This document shows, piece by piece, positions 8,597-19,363 of a DNA stretch of 64,000 nucleotides. A program made the position numbers and the translations under genes. Under the pieces are notes generated by a model that was not told the origin of the DNA, searched no databases, and worked only from the letters and a program-made list of their open reading frames with translations. Numbering within the stretch: position 1 is the first letter of the stretch; each line of letters opens with the position of its first letter. The DNA is from Bradyrhizobium sp. DOA9 (GTDB lineage Bacteria; Pseudomonadota; Alphaproteobacteria; Rhizobiales; Xanthobacteraceae): NCBI RefSeq assembly GCF_000617845.2, contig NZ_DF820425.1, positions 5,958,741 to 6,022,740 of the forward strand, given 5' to 3'.

Positions 8597-9793
8597 TCAA
8601 TGCTCCTCGGCTTCCTCGGGCGCCGACCCCAGCGAGACCGACTCCCACACCGCCACCACGATCAAAATGGCGCTCGTCGCGATCGACAGCCACAGCGGCG
8701 ACAAATCCGACGCGAACCACCAGAGCATCAGCAGCAGCATGATGCCGACGCCGTGCGAAAGCTGGAGGAAGCCGCGGACCGAGTGCTTGAACAGAATGGT
8801 GCCGATCAGAAACACCAGCGGGCCGCCGATCGTGCTCAGAACCGTGCGGACGTCGGAATGGCCGGTCGGATGCTTCAGCACCAATTCGTCCGACACCGCC
8901 GTCAGGATGACGCCGGCAACGATCGGCAGGTGCAGATAGGTGTAGGCGAGCCGCGCCAGACGGCCGGACTCGCTGGACTTCGAGATCCGCTCCGAGCCGG
9001 CCTCCGCGCCCTTGTGGAAATAGATCCACCACATCGCGATGGCGCCGACCAGCGCCGAGACGAAGGCGAGAATGTTGCTCGCGGTCCACTCCAGTTCAGC
9101 GAAGGTCGCGCCGTTGACGACGATGGCCTCGCCGAGCGCGATGATGACGAACAGACCGCAACGCTCGGCCATATGGCCGCCTTCGACCGCCCAGGCCTCA
9201 ACGGAAGAGAAGCCCAGCTTCGGCACCCAGAACCGCACCGCCGGCGAGATGTATTCCCAAATCACCGCCGCGATCCACAGCCATAGCCGCCTCTCGCCCT
9301 CGGCCAGGCCGCCCGCGATCCACAGCGCCGCGGAGACGGACAGCCAGACCAGGATGCGGATTGCGTTGTGCCGTACCAGGGTCCGGTGCGCCGGCGTAGC
9401 GCACAGCCAGAATACGGTCCGTCCGACCTGCATGGCCGCGTAGGCAATGGCGAACCACAAGCCACGCCCCTCGAACGCCGTCGGGATCGTGGTTGACAGC
9501 ACGAGGCCGCCCAGCATCATCGCAAAGAGCAGGAGCCGGACCGGGGTCAGCTCGGGATTGAGCCAGTTGGTGACCCAGGCGGTGAAAACCCACAGCCACC
9601 ACACCGCGAGAAACAGCACCGCGACGTGCACAGCGCCGAGCGGCGTGAAATGGTGCAGCAGCGTGTGCGATATCTGCGTGACGGCGAAGACGAAGACAAG
9701 GTCGAAGAACAGCTCGACGAAAGTGACGCGGCTGTGCTGGTTCGGCGTGATGACGCGGAACATCGCGCCGCGCGGATTGTCCGCAGCCATCAT
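8597..9793 (-). CDS. LtrA-like multi-pass membrane protein
   Basis: A 398-residue integral membrane protein of the 'low temperature requirement A' family, named from Listeria; its molecular role is not established. The family start VTFVELFFDLVFVFAVTQIS, followed by HTLLHHF, is clear. About ten to twelve hydrophobic segments follow, with the conserved ALGEAIVVNG segment near the middle. The start has two adjacent ATGs behind GGGGAGA. It lies 21 bases downstream of bolA on the same strand, so the two may be co-transcribed, but no shared function is known. Confidence 0.85.
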   Translation of the reverse strand: MMAADNPRGAMFRVITPNQHSRVTFVELFFDLVFVFAVTQISHTLLHHFTPLGAVHVAVLFLAVWWLWVFTAWVTNWLNPELTPVRLLLFAMMLGGLVLSTTIPTAFEGRGLWFAIAYAAMQVGRTVFWLCATPAHRTLVRHNAIRILVWLSVSAALWIAGGLAEGERRLWLWIAAVIWEYISPAVRFWVPKLGFSSVEAWAVEGGHMAERCGLFVIIALGEAIVVNGATFAELEWTASNILAFVSALVGAIAMWWIYFHKGAEAGSERISKSSESGRLARLAYTYLHLPIVAGVILTAVSDELVLKHPTGHSDVRTVLSTIGGPLVFLIGTILFKHSVRGFLQLSHGVGIMLLLMLWWFASDLSPLWLSIATSAILIVVAVWESVSLGSAPEEAEEH

Positions 9794-9814
9794 CGTCTCC
9801 CCGCAAAGCTTGGA

Positions 9815-10069
9815 TCAGGAGCCGGGTACGGCGGGTCCGCCAGGTACGCCGGTTTGCAGTGCCAGCGCGTGCAGCACGCCGCCCATCTGGCCGCGCAGGG
9901 ACTGATAGACGATCTGGTGCTGCTGGACGCGCGACTTGCCGCGGAAGGATTCCGAGATCACGGTCGCGGCATAGTGGTCGCCGTCGCCGGCGAGGTCACG
10001 GATGGTCACCTCGGCATCGGGGATCGCTGCCTTGATCATCGCCTCGATATCGTGGGCGTCCATGGGCAT
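9815..10069 (-). CDS. bolA: BolA-family protein
   Basis: An 84-residue BolA/IbaG protein. These bind monothiol CGFS glutaredoxins through a bridging [2Fe-2S] cluster and act in iron-sulfur trafficking. Visible features are the class II KH-like fold, the central DGDHYAATVISESFRGKSRVQQHQIVY (residues 29-55) with the invariant His of the RVxxHxxVY motif, and the helix LRGQMGGVLHALAL. Bradyrhizobium relatives usually sit next to grxD and purL; here both are on the same strand but separated by several genes. Confidence 0.93.
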   Translation of the reverse strand: MPMDAHDIEAMIKAAIPDAEVTIRDLAGDGDHYAATVISESFRGKSRVQQHQIVYQSLRGQMGGVLHALALQTGVPGGPAVPGS

Positions 10070-10266
10070 TCGGGTCTTGCTCCTTATCTCGGCTGCAAGG
10101 CAGCCTCATCATCGAATCGCTCGCCGGGGTCCCCTCGCCGGCAGGGCCAAACTTAGCGTGAACGGCCTTCTACGTCACGCTTTCCGGCACTATATCCCTG
10201 ATCCCACCAGGACAAAGGCACGACAAAGTGCCGCGCGCGGCAGATTGATCGAAAAGGCGTGAAATC

Positions 10267-10626
10267 ATGAAGCTTCCAGGGCCCGACCACCCGATCACCA
10301 TCACCCCAAACCCGAGGCGCGTCCGCGTCACGGCGGGCGACATCGTGATCGCCGAGACCAGCAAGGCGCTGACCCTGAAGGAGGCCAGATATCCGGCGGT
10401 GCAATATGTGCCGCGGGAGGACACCAACATGGCCCTGTTGCAGCGTACCGACCGTGTGACCCATTGCCCGTATAAGGGGGACGCGAACTATTACAGCGTC
10501 AAGGCCGACGGCAAAACGCTGGACAACGCGATCTGGACCTACGAGACGCCCTTCCCGGCGATGGCCGAGATTTCCGGCCGTCTGGCGTTCTATCCGGACA
10601 AGGTGAAGATCGAGGAAGTGGGGTAA
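10267..10626 (+). CDS. DUF427 domain protein
   Basis: A 119-residue cytosolic protein that is one DUF427 domain. The family pattern is visible: ITITPNPRRVRVTAGD, the mid-protein YPAVQYVPREDTNM with the following TDRVTHCPYKGDANYYSV, and the end AFYPDKVKIEEV. The biochemical function of DUF427 is not known. It is monocistronic, with a GAAAAGG-like ribosome site, and stands between bolA and a palindromic repeat. Confidence 0.9.
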   Translation: MKLPGPDHPITITPNPRRVRVTAGDIVIAETSKALTLKEARYPAVQYVPREDTNMALLQRTDRVTHCPYKGDANYYSVKADGKTLDNAIWTYETPFPAMAEISGRLAFYPDKVKIEEVG

Positions 10627-10634
10627 GCCGCGTC

Positions 10635-10723
10635 CGTCATGGCCGGGTTTATCCTGGGATCCACGTTCTTTGATTGCCACGGATAGGAAAGGCGTGGATG
10701 CCGGGACAAGCCCGGGCATGACG
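10635..10723. repeat. Palindromic intergenic repeat, CGTCATG/CATGACG family
   Basis: Inverted copies of a 31-base unit (CGTCATGGCCGGG... and its near-complement ...CCCGGGCATGACG) face each other across a 27-base centre. A half copy of the same family is fused into the 3' end of the cyanate ABC ATPase gene at 23512-23555. Confidence 0.75.
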
Positions 10724-10733
10724 AGCTTGTTGC

Positions 10734-10907
10734 CTACGCCCTGAAGATCGTGAGCCCCAGGATCAGCAGCACCAGGAAGATCACGACGAAGACGTAGAAC
10801 AGGAAACGGGCGATGTCGGCCGAGGCGGCCGAGATGCCGGTGAAGCCGAGCACGCCGGCCACGATCGAGACGAGTAGGAAGATCAGCGCCCATTTCAGGA
10901 TCGTCAT
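10734..10907 (-). CDS. DUF1328 small membrane protein
   Basis: A 57-residue two-helix membrane protein of the DUF1328/YtjA family, starting MTILKWALIFLLVSIVAG and containing GFTGISAASADIARFLF. Both hydrophobic stretches are long enough to span the membrane. No function is established; relatives are often stress-associated. The ATG preceded by GGAG at six bases is preferred to a longer reading that adds nine polar residues. A spacer of about 170 bases without recognised features separates it from the divergent acyltransferase gene. Confidence 0.88.
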   Translation of the reverse strand: MTILKWALIFLLVSIVAGVLGFTGISAASADIARFLFYVFVVIFLVLLILGLTIFRA

Positions 10908-11080
10908 CGCCAGCTCCGAACTGCCGCAACTCACGGCCTAAACCGTTTGCGCGAACGCTAACATTGCTGCGAGAAACTGGTTCCTACAGGTAGTCGGGGG
11001 CGACCTGCGAACAAACCGCCCTTGCTGAATCGAGTTCCCGGCGGCACAGTCCAGCCGGGATCAGGATCGGGGCGGCCACG

Positions 11081-12268
11081 ATGACGATGTCACATTCAGC
11101 GGCGATCGGCGCAGAGGTGCATGCCGCGCCGCAGAGCAAGGTGCGCAATATGGCGATCGATCGCGCCCGCACCTTCCTCACGCTGGTGGTGCTGCTGCAT
11201 CACGCGGTGATCCCCTATACTTATTTCGGTCATACCGATCCGAGTTATTTCTTCGGCTTCGACATGATCGTGCTCGCCACCGACAGTTTCTTCATGGCGA
11301 TGTTCTTCTTCCTGTCGGGGCTGTTCGCCTGGTCCGGCATCGCCCGGAAGGGAGTCCGGGGCTATTTGGCAGATCGCCTGCTTCGGCTTGGCTTACCCTT
11401 CGCGATCTGCGCGCTCACGGTCATTCCGCTCGCCTATTACGCGATCTCCCTGCGGCAGCATCCCGAGATCGGCTTTGCGGAATTCTGGTGGAATATGGTC
11501 ATGAAGGGCCCGTGGCCGAGCGGGCCGATCTGGTTCCTGTGGGTCTTGTTCGCCTTCGACCTGCTGGCCTGCCTTTTGTACCGGCTGTCACCCAATCTGC
11601 TCGATCCGATCAATCGCCTCTCGCTGCATGGTCGCCGCCGGCCCGCCGTGTTCTTCGCGGTCATGCTGGCGGTCACCGCCGCATTCTACGTTCCCGGGCT
11701 GGTTCACTACGGACACAGCAGCTGGTTCGAGTTCGGGCCGTTCTCGGTCCAGCACGGGCGCGTGATGCTGTACGCGACCTATTTCTTTTTCGGTGCCGGC
11801 ATCGGCGTTGCGCAAATGGATCGCGGGCTGCTCGCCATCGACGGCCGCATGGCCAAGGTCAGCTGGGACTGGATGGTGCTGGCGATCGTGCCGTATTGCC
11901 TGTTGTGGACGCTGATCTTCATCAAGCGCGAAATACTGGGCAACCCGTCGCCTTTGCCGGACTGGTATGAAGCGCTCTATGCGATCTGCTTCACCGTCTT
12001 CAGCGTGGCCATCATGTTTCTGATCCTGGCCATTTTCCAGAGGTTCAAGCAATCAGGCTCGGCCAGGCTGCTCGATCCGATGCAGGGCGACGCGTTCGGC
12101 ATGTTCCTGGTGCACTACCCGATCGCATTGTGGCTGCAATACTGGCTGTTCGACTATGACCTGCCGGCGATCGTCAAGGCCGCGATCGGGTTTGTACTCA
12201 CGGTCGCAGCGAGCTGGGCGCTGACGCGAGCGTTGCGCCAGATCCCGGGCGCGTCACGCGTGTTGTGA
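11081..12268 (+). CDS. Membrane acyltransferase, acyltransferase-3 family
   Basis: A 395-residue integral membrane O-acyltransferase with about ten transmembrane helices. The family entry motif RARTFLTLVVLLHHAVIPYTYFG (near residue 30) carries the HH pair thought to be catalytic. It is followed by SFFMAMFFFLSGLFAWSG and, late in the protein, GMFLVHYPIALWLQYWL. Relatives acylate surface glucans, polysaccharides or lipids; the acceptor here cannot be read. Two nearby ATGs (11081, 11087) are equally possible. It is monocistronic and ends just before a palindromic repeat shared with the convergent purL. Confidence 0.82.
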   Translation: MTMSHSAAIGAEVHAAPQSKVRNMAIDRARTFLTLVVLLHHAVIPYTYFGHTDPSYFFGFDMIVLATDSFFMAMFFFLSGLFAWSGIARKGVRGYLADRLLRLGLPFAICALTVIPLAYYAISLRQHPEIGFAEFWWNMVMKGPWPSGPIWFLWVLFAFDLLACLLYRLSPNLLDPINRLSLHGRRRPAVFFAVMLAVTAAFYVPGLVHYGHSSWFEFGPFSVQHGRVMLYATYFFFGAGIGVAQMDRGLLAIDGRMAKVSWDWMVLAIVPYCLLWTLIFIKREILGNPSPLPDWYEALYAICFTVFSVAIMFLILAIFQRFKQSGSARLLDPMQGDAFGMFLVHYPIALWLQYWLFDYDLPAIVKAAIGFVLTVAASWALTRALRQIPGASRVL

Positions 12269-12285
12269 GGCATGGTCTCTCCACT

Positions 12286-12372
12286 CGTCATTGCGAGCGC
12301 AGCGAAGCAATCCAGAAATGCATCCGCGGAGGGATTCTGGATTGCTTCGTCGCTTCGCTCCTCGCAATGACG
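12286..12372. repeat. Palindromic intergenic repeat, CGTCATTGCGAG family
   Basis: The outer arms CGTCATTGCGAG and CTCGCAATGACG are exact complements. Inner AAGCAATCCAGAA and TTCTGGATTGCTT pair as well, giving one long imperfect hairpin between convergent genes. Related elements are found in several alphaproteobacteria. Confidence 0.85.
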
Positions 12373-12389
12373 GAGTGTTTGGCCGCCGC

Positions 12390-14600
<2,211 letters not shown>

Positions 14601-14788
14601 GGCTTCAGCGGCTTTCGGCGGCGGTTTGGCCGTTCTTAGGAACATCGGGCGGCTTCGAAAAGCCCTTTATGGCGCATTTTCCCGCTGTCCCACGTTTTGC
14701 GCCGGGGGGCGCCGGCGGGAACGGGAATTGCACGGCGCGGTCGGATCGGATTTAAGGTCTGAAGACCCGCAATTGAAGGCCTGTTTCC

Positions 14789-15268
14789 TTGCACGAATTG
14801 ACCAAAGCGCCCCCGCCGCGCCGCCCCGACCTGCATGTCGCCACGGAGGGCGAATTTGTGGGCTGGCGGACCTGGATTCGCGACAGTTTCGAGTCCCATG
14901 TCGGCCCCTTCTGGCACCGGATCGAGGCGGACGGCAGCGTCCGCAGCGCCTTCCGGGTCGAGAAGAAGCACCTCAACGGCTCCGGCAACGTCCATGGCGG
15001 CTGCTACATGGCCTTCGCCGACTATTCGCTGTTTGCGATCGCCACCCATGTCCTGGACAGCCGGGCGGTGACGACCAATTTCGCCTGCGAATTCCTCGAC
15101 GCGGCACGCGAGGGCGAGCTGATCGAATGCACCGGCGAGGTCACCCGCGCCGGCGGTTCACTGATCTTCCTGCGCGGCAAGATGATGTCCGGCGAGCGGT
15201 TGCTGCTGACGTTTTCGGGCACGATCAAGCGGATGAAGCGGAAGGCACTCCCTCAGCCAAACGCATAG
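14789..15268 (+). CDS. Hotdog-fold thioesterase, PaaI family
   Basis: A 159-residue single hotdog domain. The catalytic region HLNGSGNVHGGCYMAFADYS has the HGG/A...AD pattern of PaaI-type acyl-CoA thioesterases, followed by the TTNFACEFLDAAREGELIEC strand pair. The substrate acyl-CoA is not predictable. Translation probably starts at a TTG with a weak GAAGG upstream; no in-frame ATG exists near the conserved start, so the exact N-terminus is uncertain. It is divergent from purL and runs towards the EamA transporter gene. Confidence 0.85.
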   Translation: MHELTKAPPPRRPDLHVATEGEFVGWRTWIRDSFESHVGPFWHRIEADGSVRSAFRVEKKHLNGSGNVHGGCYMAFADYSLFAIATHVLDSRAVTTNFACEFLDAAREGELIECTGEVTRAGGSLIFLRGKMMSGERLLLTFSGTIKRMKRKALPQPNA

Positions 15269-15344
15269 CTCGACGCCTTCCCTTTTCGCGCGCCCTCGCC
15301 CAGACTTCCCGGCAAGCGCTTTGGCGCCGGGGAGCAAGAACAAG

Positions 15345-16307
15345 GTGCTGCAGAGCACATCCGAGGCGGGCCCTGCGACGGCGGCCGCATCAACGCAATT
15401 GCCGTCCATCGCCACCGGCGCACGCAACTGGCGCGACTATGCGCTGCTGCTTGCGCTGGCCTGCTGCTGGAGCTCGACCTATCCGCTCACCAAGCTGGCG
15501 CTTCCCACAATCCCGCCGATCACCTTCATCTCGGCGCGCTCGCTGATCGCGGCCGCCTTCCTGTTCGCGATCCTGTGGATGCGCGGCACCAGGATCCCGA
15601 CCGACGCGAAAGCCTGGAAGCTGTTCGCGACCCAGCAATTGATCAACTCGACCTTCCCGTTCCTGATCATCACCTGGTCGCAGCAATATGTGCCGGCCTC
15701 GAACACGGTGGTGCTGGCCTCGACCACGCCGATCTTCGCCTTCCTGATCACCTCGCTGATCACGCGGCACGAGCCGGCGACGCTGCTCAAGCTCACCGGC
15801 GCGATTTTGGGACTCGCCGGCACCGTCGCCATCGTCGGGCTCGACGCTCTTCATGGCTTCGGCAGCGAGATCGTGGCGGAGATCGCGATCCTGCTCGCCA
15901 CCATCTCCTTCGCCTGCGCGACCATCTTCGGCCTGCGCCTGTCCGAATACGATCCGATGGTGGTGGCGGCAGGCTCGCTGCTGTTCGGCGGCCTCGTGCT
16001 GCTGCCGCCCGCGCTGCTCATCGACCAGCCCTGGACGCTGCAGCCGACGCCGACGGCGATCGTGGCCACCATCGTCATGGGCATCGTGTCGAGCGCGCTG
16101 GGCCTGATGCTGTTCTACGTCTGCCTCGGCCGCCTGGGCACGCTGACGACCAACGCCCAAGGCTATCTGCGCATCCCGATCGGCGTCGGCTTGTCCGTGC
16201 TGCTGCTCGGCGAGAGCGTGCCGTCGAACCTCGCGCTGGGGCTGGTGCTGGTCATGGCCGGTGTTGCGGCGATGACGGTGCCGGCGGAGAAGTTGAAGCT
16301 ACGCTAG
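15345..16307 (+). CDS. EamA-family (DMT) transporter
   Basis: A ten-helix inner-membrane exporter or permease made of two EamA repeats. The first repeat begins LLLALACCWSSTYPLTKLAL and contains FISARSLIAAAFL and NTVVLASTTPIFAFLI. The second begins AEIAILLATISFACATIFGLRL. Relatives export amino acids, purines or other metabolites; the substrate is unknown. I favour a GTG start with GGGGAG ten bases upstream; a TTG at 15321 gives 8 more residues. It follows the thioesterase gene by 76 bases on the same strand and converges on the TPR gene with a one-base gap. Confidence 0.85.
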   Translation: MLQSTSEAGPATAAASTQLPSIATGARNWRDYALLLALACCWSSTYPLTKLALPTIPPITFISARSLIAAAFLFAILWMRGTRIPTDAKAWKLFATQQLINSTFPFLIITWSQQYVPASNTVVLASTTPIFAFLITSLITRHEPATLLKLTGAILGLAGTVAIVGLDALHGFGSEIVAEIAILLATISFACATIFGLRLSEYDPMVVAAGSLLFGGLVLLPPALLIDQPWTLQPTPTAIVATIVMGIVSSALGLMLFYVCLGRLGTLTTNAQGYLRIPIGVGLSVLLLGESVPSNLALGLVLVMAGVAAMTVPAEKLKLR

Positions 16308-16308
16308 C

Positions 16309-17046
16309 TCACGCCGACAGCTGCTTCTCCGCGATCGACAGCCACTCGGCCTGCGCCTTGCGCAGATATTTCGGCGCGCGGCGCATCTGGATCAGCAGCT
16401 CGTTGAAGACCATGCGCGCTTCAGTGGTGCGGCCGACCGTTTGCAGCAGCATGCCGTAGCGCACCCGCGCTTCGGCGCCGGGGAAGTAGCCGGCGAGCGC
16501 GTGGTATTCCTCCAGCGCCTCGTCGAGACGTCCGACCTCGGCGAGCGCGCGGGCATAGAGCAGATGCGCGTCGGCGGAATCGAAGTCGGGCCATTGCTTC
16601 TGCAGATCGTCCAGCGTGGCGAGCGCATCGGCCGGGCGGCTGGCGGCAAATTGCGCTTGCGCCCTGCGCAGCGCATAGGCGGGATCGTGGCCCATAGGCA
16701 GCTTCAGGATGTGATCGTAGTGCGCTTCCGCTTCGCCGAACCGGCCGATATTCGCGCACTCTTCCGCCAGCGCCGCGCGGTTGGCGATGGTGTCGGTGCC
16801 GGCCAGCCGGTCGGACAGCTCGCGATAGCGCTTCTCGGGATCGAGGCGATTGGCGACACGCTGGCGTGCCTGCCGTGCACCGGGGCTGGAAAACCATTCG
16901 GGAATGAGCTCGACCGCGATATAGGCAATCGCGCCCATCATCGGCACCAGCAGGATGATGAAGGCCCAGGGCCGCAACCGTCCGGTTCGCGAGGCGTGAT
17001 AGATCAGCGTGATATCGAGCAGCAGAACGACCAAAGCGACGGGCAT
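16309..17046 (-). CDS. Membrane-anchored TPR protein
   Basis: A 245-residue protein. An N-terminal pair of hydrophobic helices (VALVVLLLDITLIYHAS and AFIILLVPMMGAIAYIAVEL) resembles the PLDc_N/cardiolipin-synthase-like anchor. It is followed by a cytosolic stretch with four or so tetratricopeptide helices (NRAALAEECANIGRFGEAEAHY, ALRRAQAQFA, AHLLYARALAEVGRLDEALEEY, VRYGMLLQTVGRTTEARMVF). It probably scaffolds a protein complex at the membrane; partners are unknown. The upstream in-frame extension is polar and unlikely, so the ATG starting MPVALVV is used. Confidence 0.8.
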   Translation of the reverse strand: MPVALVVLLLDITLIYHASRTGRLRPWAFIILLVPMMGAIAYIAVELIPEWFSSPGARQARQRVANRLDPEKRYRELSDRLAGTDTIANRAALAEECANIGRFGEAEAHYDHILKLPMGHDPAYALRRAQAQFAASRPADALATLDDLQKQWPDFDSADAHLLYARALAEVGRLDEALEEYHALAGYFPGAEARVRYGMLLQTVGRTTEARMVFNELLIQMRRAPKYLRKAQAEWLSIAEKQLSA

Positions 17047-17192
17047 GTGACATCCGGAAAGCACAACGACAGCGCCGGCCTCCTGATATCGCAATCGATG
17101 CGATGAAACAACTTTGAGTTGCTCCAACCGACCAAAATCGGCGAACCGGAATCCGCACCATGATGATGACGAGGAGTCAGTCGCTGCAAAAC

Positions 17193-17798
17193 CTAGGCAG
17201 GTTCACGCGCCTCGCGCAGCAATCCACTCGCCAGCGCTCGAAACGCATCGACGGCCTTGCTCAGCACGCTCCTGGGATCGTCGGCGGCCGCGACCCACAA
17301 GGCGGCGCTGAGCGCAGCCCCGTTCAGCAACCGCCCCGCCGCTTCGACGTCGACCGGCTTCACGATCCCCTCCTCGATCAGCGCGCGGATCGTTCGCATG
17401 GTGATCTCGAGACAGGCGTTCTCGCCGGGCCATTGGGAGGGATCGCCGAGCACCGCAGGTCCATCCAGCAGCATGATGCGCTGGATCTCGGGTTCGAGCG
17501 CCATCTCGATATAGGCGCTTCCCTCCGCGAGCAGACCCAGCCACGGGCTGGGCGCTTGCTCCCGGACGATGCGGAGCCGCTCCGCCATCTCACCGTCGAT
17601 CTGCTCGACGACGGCCCAGAGCAGGCCCTTCTTGTCCTCGAAGTTGTGATACAGCGCGCCCCGCGTCAGACCGACGGCGGCCGTGAGCTCGTCCATCGAC
17701 GCTTCTGCATAGCCCTGCGTGGCAAATGCCTTCCGCGCGGCGCGGATGAGCCTGGCCCGATTTTCCGCCATGGCCGCGGCGCGCTTTCCCTTCGCCAT
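17193..17798 (-). CDS. TetR/AcrR-family repressor
   Basis: A 201-residue regulator with an N-terminal HTH (RLIRAARKAFATQGYAEASMDEL, then LTRGALYHNFEDKKGLLWAV, residues about 15-60). A variable ligand-binding C-terminal half includes LLDGPAVLGDP, a segment often seen in the YxaF/TetR_C-type members. The start behind AGGGGCAGG is used because an upstream ATG would lie inside the first operator palindrome. It is divergent from the RidA-like gene, and two matching palindromes lie between them, so it probably represses itself and that gene. The ligand is unknown. Confidence 0.9.
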   Translation of the reverse strand: MAKGKRAAAMAENRARLIRAARKAFATQGYAEASMDELTAAVGLTRGALYHNFEDKKGLLWAVVEQIDGEMAERLRIVREQAPSPWLGLLAEGSAYIEMALEPEIQRIMLLDGPAVLGDPSQWPGENACLEITMRTIRALIEEGIVKPVDVEAAGRLLNGAALSAALWVAAADDPRSVLSKAVDAFRALASGLLREAREPA

Positions 17799-17809
17799 GC
17801 CTGCCCCTA

Positions 17810-17857
17810 TTGACATACGCCTCGTATGTGAAATACATCTGACATACGAAACGTATC
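17810..17857 (+). promoter_or_regulatory. Promoter of the RidA-like gene with two TetR operators
   Basis: TTGACA (17810-17815) and TACATC (17834-17839) form a promoter with an 18-base spacer. One palindrome, CATACG-CCT-CGTATG (17814-17828), lies within that spacer. A second, ATACG-AAA-CGTAT (17844-17856), covers the expected start site. The repeat centres are 29 bases apart. The layout predicts repression by the adjacent TetR. Confidence 0.75.
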
Positions 17858-17932
17858 TGAAATTGCCGTGAGGCGCCACCCGTGGCGCGCCCACGTCCAG
17901 CTGCCCCCGATCCATCGATTGAAGGTCCTGCC

Positions 17933-18331
17933 ATGTCCCAGCGAGAGGCCATCTTCCCCGCAAACCGCCACGCGCTCTACCAAGTGCATCGGTACTCCGC
18001 GGCGATCCGCTCCGGCGACCTGCTGTTCGTGTCGGGCCAGGTCGGCAGCCGCGATGACGGCTCACCCGAGCCGGTGTTCGAGGATCAGGTCCGCCGCGCG
18101 TTTGCCAATTTGCGTGCCGTTCTCGCCGCCGGTGGATGCACGCTGGACGATGTCATCGACGTCACCACGTTCCACACCGATCCGGCGAGCCAGATCGAGA
18201 CGGTGATGGCCGTTCGAGCCGAGGAGATCGGCGGGCCGCCCTATCCGAACTGGACGGCCGTCGGCGTGAACTGGCTTGCCGGCTTCGACTTCGAGATCAA
18301 GGTCATCGCCCGCATTCCCGTGCTCCAGTAA
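17933..18331 (+). CDS. RidA/YjgF/UK114-family protein
   Basis: A 132-residue RidA-fold protein. Canonical RidA hydrolyses reactive enamine/imine intermediates of PLP enzymes, but several subfamilies lack this activity. Visible family features are SGDLLFVSGQVG, DQVRRAFANLRAVLAAGGCTLDDVIDVTTF and YPNWTAVGVNWLAGFDFEIKVIAR. The canonical IExxxxA ending has Lys where the catalytic-Arg region of RidA lies (EIKVIARIP), so enzymatic activity is uncertain. The ATG has GAAGG seven bases upstream. Expression is probably controlled by the divergent TetR. Confidence 0.88.
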   Translation: MSQREAIFPANRHALYQVHRYSAAIRSGDLLFVSGQVGSRDDGSPEPVFEDQVRRAFANLRAVLAAGGCTLDDVIDVTTFHTDPASQIETVMAVRAEEIGGPPYPNWTAVGVNWLAGFDFEIKVIARIPVLQ

Positions 18332-18377
18332 GCCTCCTGCGCGGCCATACGCCGGCCGCCTCAGGCACTTGGCCAGG

Positions 18378-19352
18378 CTACTTGTTGGCGTCGTCTGCCA
18401 GCATCTTGCGGTACTTCTCGACGTCGCGCGTCACGAGCTTTTGCAGCACTTCGGGCGTGTGTTCGTCGGCGTCGGGGGCGACGGTCGACAGGTCGGCAAA
18501 GCGCTTCTTCACCGCCTCGGTCGCCACGGCCGTGCGCGCGGCTGCGTTCAGCTTGGCGATGACGGCCGGCGGCGTGCCCTTGGGCGCGAACAGGCCGTTC
18601 CAGCCCTGCGCCTCGAACTCCGGCAGGCCCGCTTCCGCCGAGGTCGGCAGATCCGGCAGCGTGGCGAGCCGAACGGTCGAGCCGACCACGAGGCCTTTCA
18701 CCAGCTTGTCGTTGATCGCTTGCGAGGCCGAGGCGGCGGCGTCGCAGACGCCGTCGATCTGGCCGCCGATCGCATCGGTCAGCGCCGGCGCGGCGCCGCG
18801 ATAGCCGACCAGCGTCGCGTCGATCCCGGCTGATGTGACGAAGCTCTTGCAGATCAGATAGTTCGAGGAGCCGACGCCGGCATGGCCGAGATTGATCTTG
18901 CCCGGATTGGCCTTGGCGTAGGCGATGAACTCCTTGAGGTCCTTGGCTGGAAAGTCCTTGCGCAGCGCGATGATGCCGAACGTCTTGGCCACCATCGCGA
19001 TCGGCACGAAGGACTCAGGCGTGAACGGCAGCTTCGGGTAGATCGTGTAGGTCGCGGCATTGGTGCCGGCGTTGCCGATGGCGATGGTGTAGCCGTCGGG
19101 CTCGGCGCGGGAGGCCCGCGCCAGCGCGGTCGAGCCGCCGGCCCCCGCAACGTTCTCGATCACGATGGTCTGGCCGAGCGCAATCCCCATCTGCTCGGCG
19201 ACCGCGCGCGCGATCACGTCCGAGGTGCCGCCGGCCGCGAACGGCACGATCATGGTAACAGGACGCTTGGGATAATCCTGCGCGGATGCGCAAGTCGCGA
19301 CTGAAAATGTCGCGAACGCCAACACCGCGACCGCAGCGAGAGCACGCTTCAT
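18378..19352 (-). CDS. Tripartite tricarboxylate transporter substrate-binding protein (Bug/TctC)
   Basis: A 324-residue periplasmic binding protein of the Bug family. A signal peptide (MKRALAAVAVLAFATFS..., cleavage after ASA) is followed by YPKRPVTMIVPFAAGGTSDVIAR and GQTIVIENVAGAGGSTAL, the classic Bug pattern. The Asp/Asn ligand loops bind carboxylates. No TctA or TctB membrane genes are nearby, so this is an orphan receptor, as is common for Bug proteins. A GTG at 19367 would overlap the purQ TGA as GTGA; I prefer the ATG that begins the signal peptide, but coupling to purQ is possible. Confidence 0.88.
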   Translation of the reverse strand: MKRALAAVAVLAFATFSVATCASAQDYPKRPVTMIVPFAAGGTSDVIARAVAEQMGIALGQTIVIENVAGAGGSTALARASRAEPDGYTIAIGNAGTNAATYTIYPKLPFTPESFVPIAMVAKTFGIIALRKDFPAKDLKEFIAYAKANPGKINLGHAGVGSSNYLICKSFVTSAGIDATLVGYRGAAPALTDAIGGQIDGVCDAAASASQAINDKLVKGLVVGSTVRLATLPDLPTSAEAGLPEFEAQGWNGLFAPKGTPPAVIAKLNAAARTAVATEAVKKRFADLSTVAPDADEHTPEVLQKLVTRDVEKYRKMLADDANK

Positions 19353-19363
19353 CACAAGCGAGA

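Noticed and set aside
12286..12372. A CRISPR-like repeat
   Set aside because: It is a single palindrome with no spacer-repeat periodicity and no cas genes.
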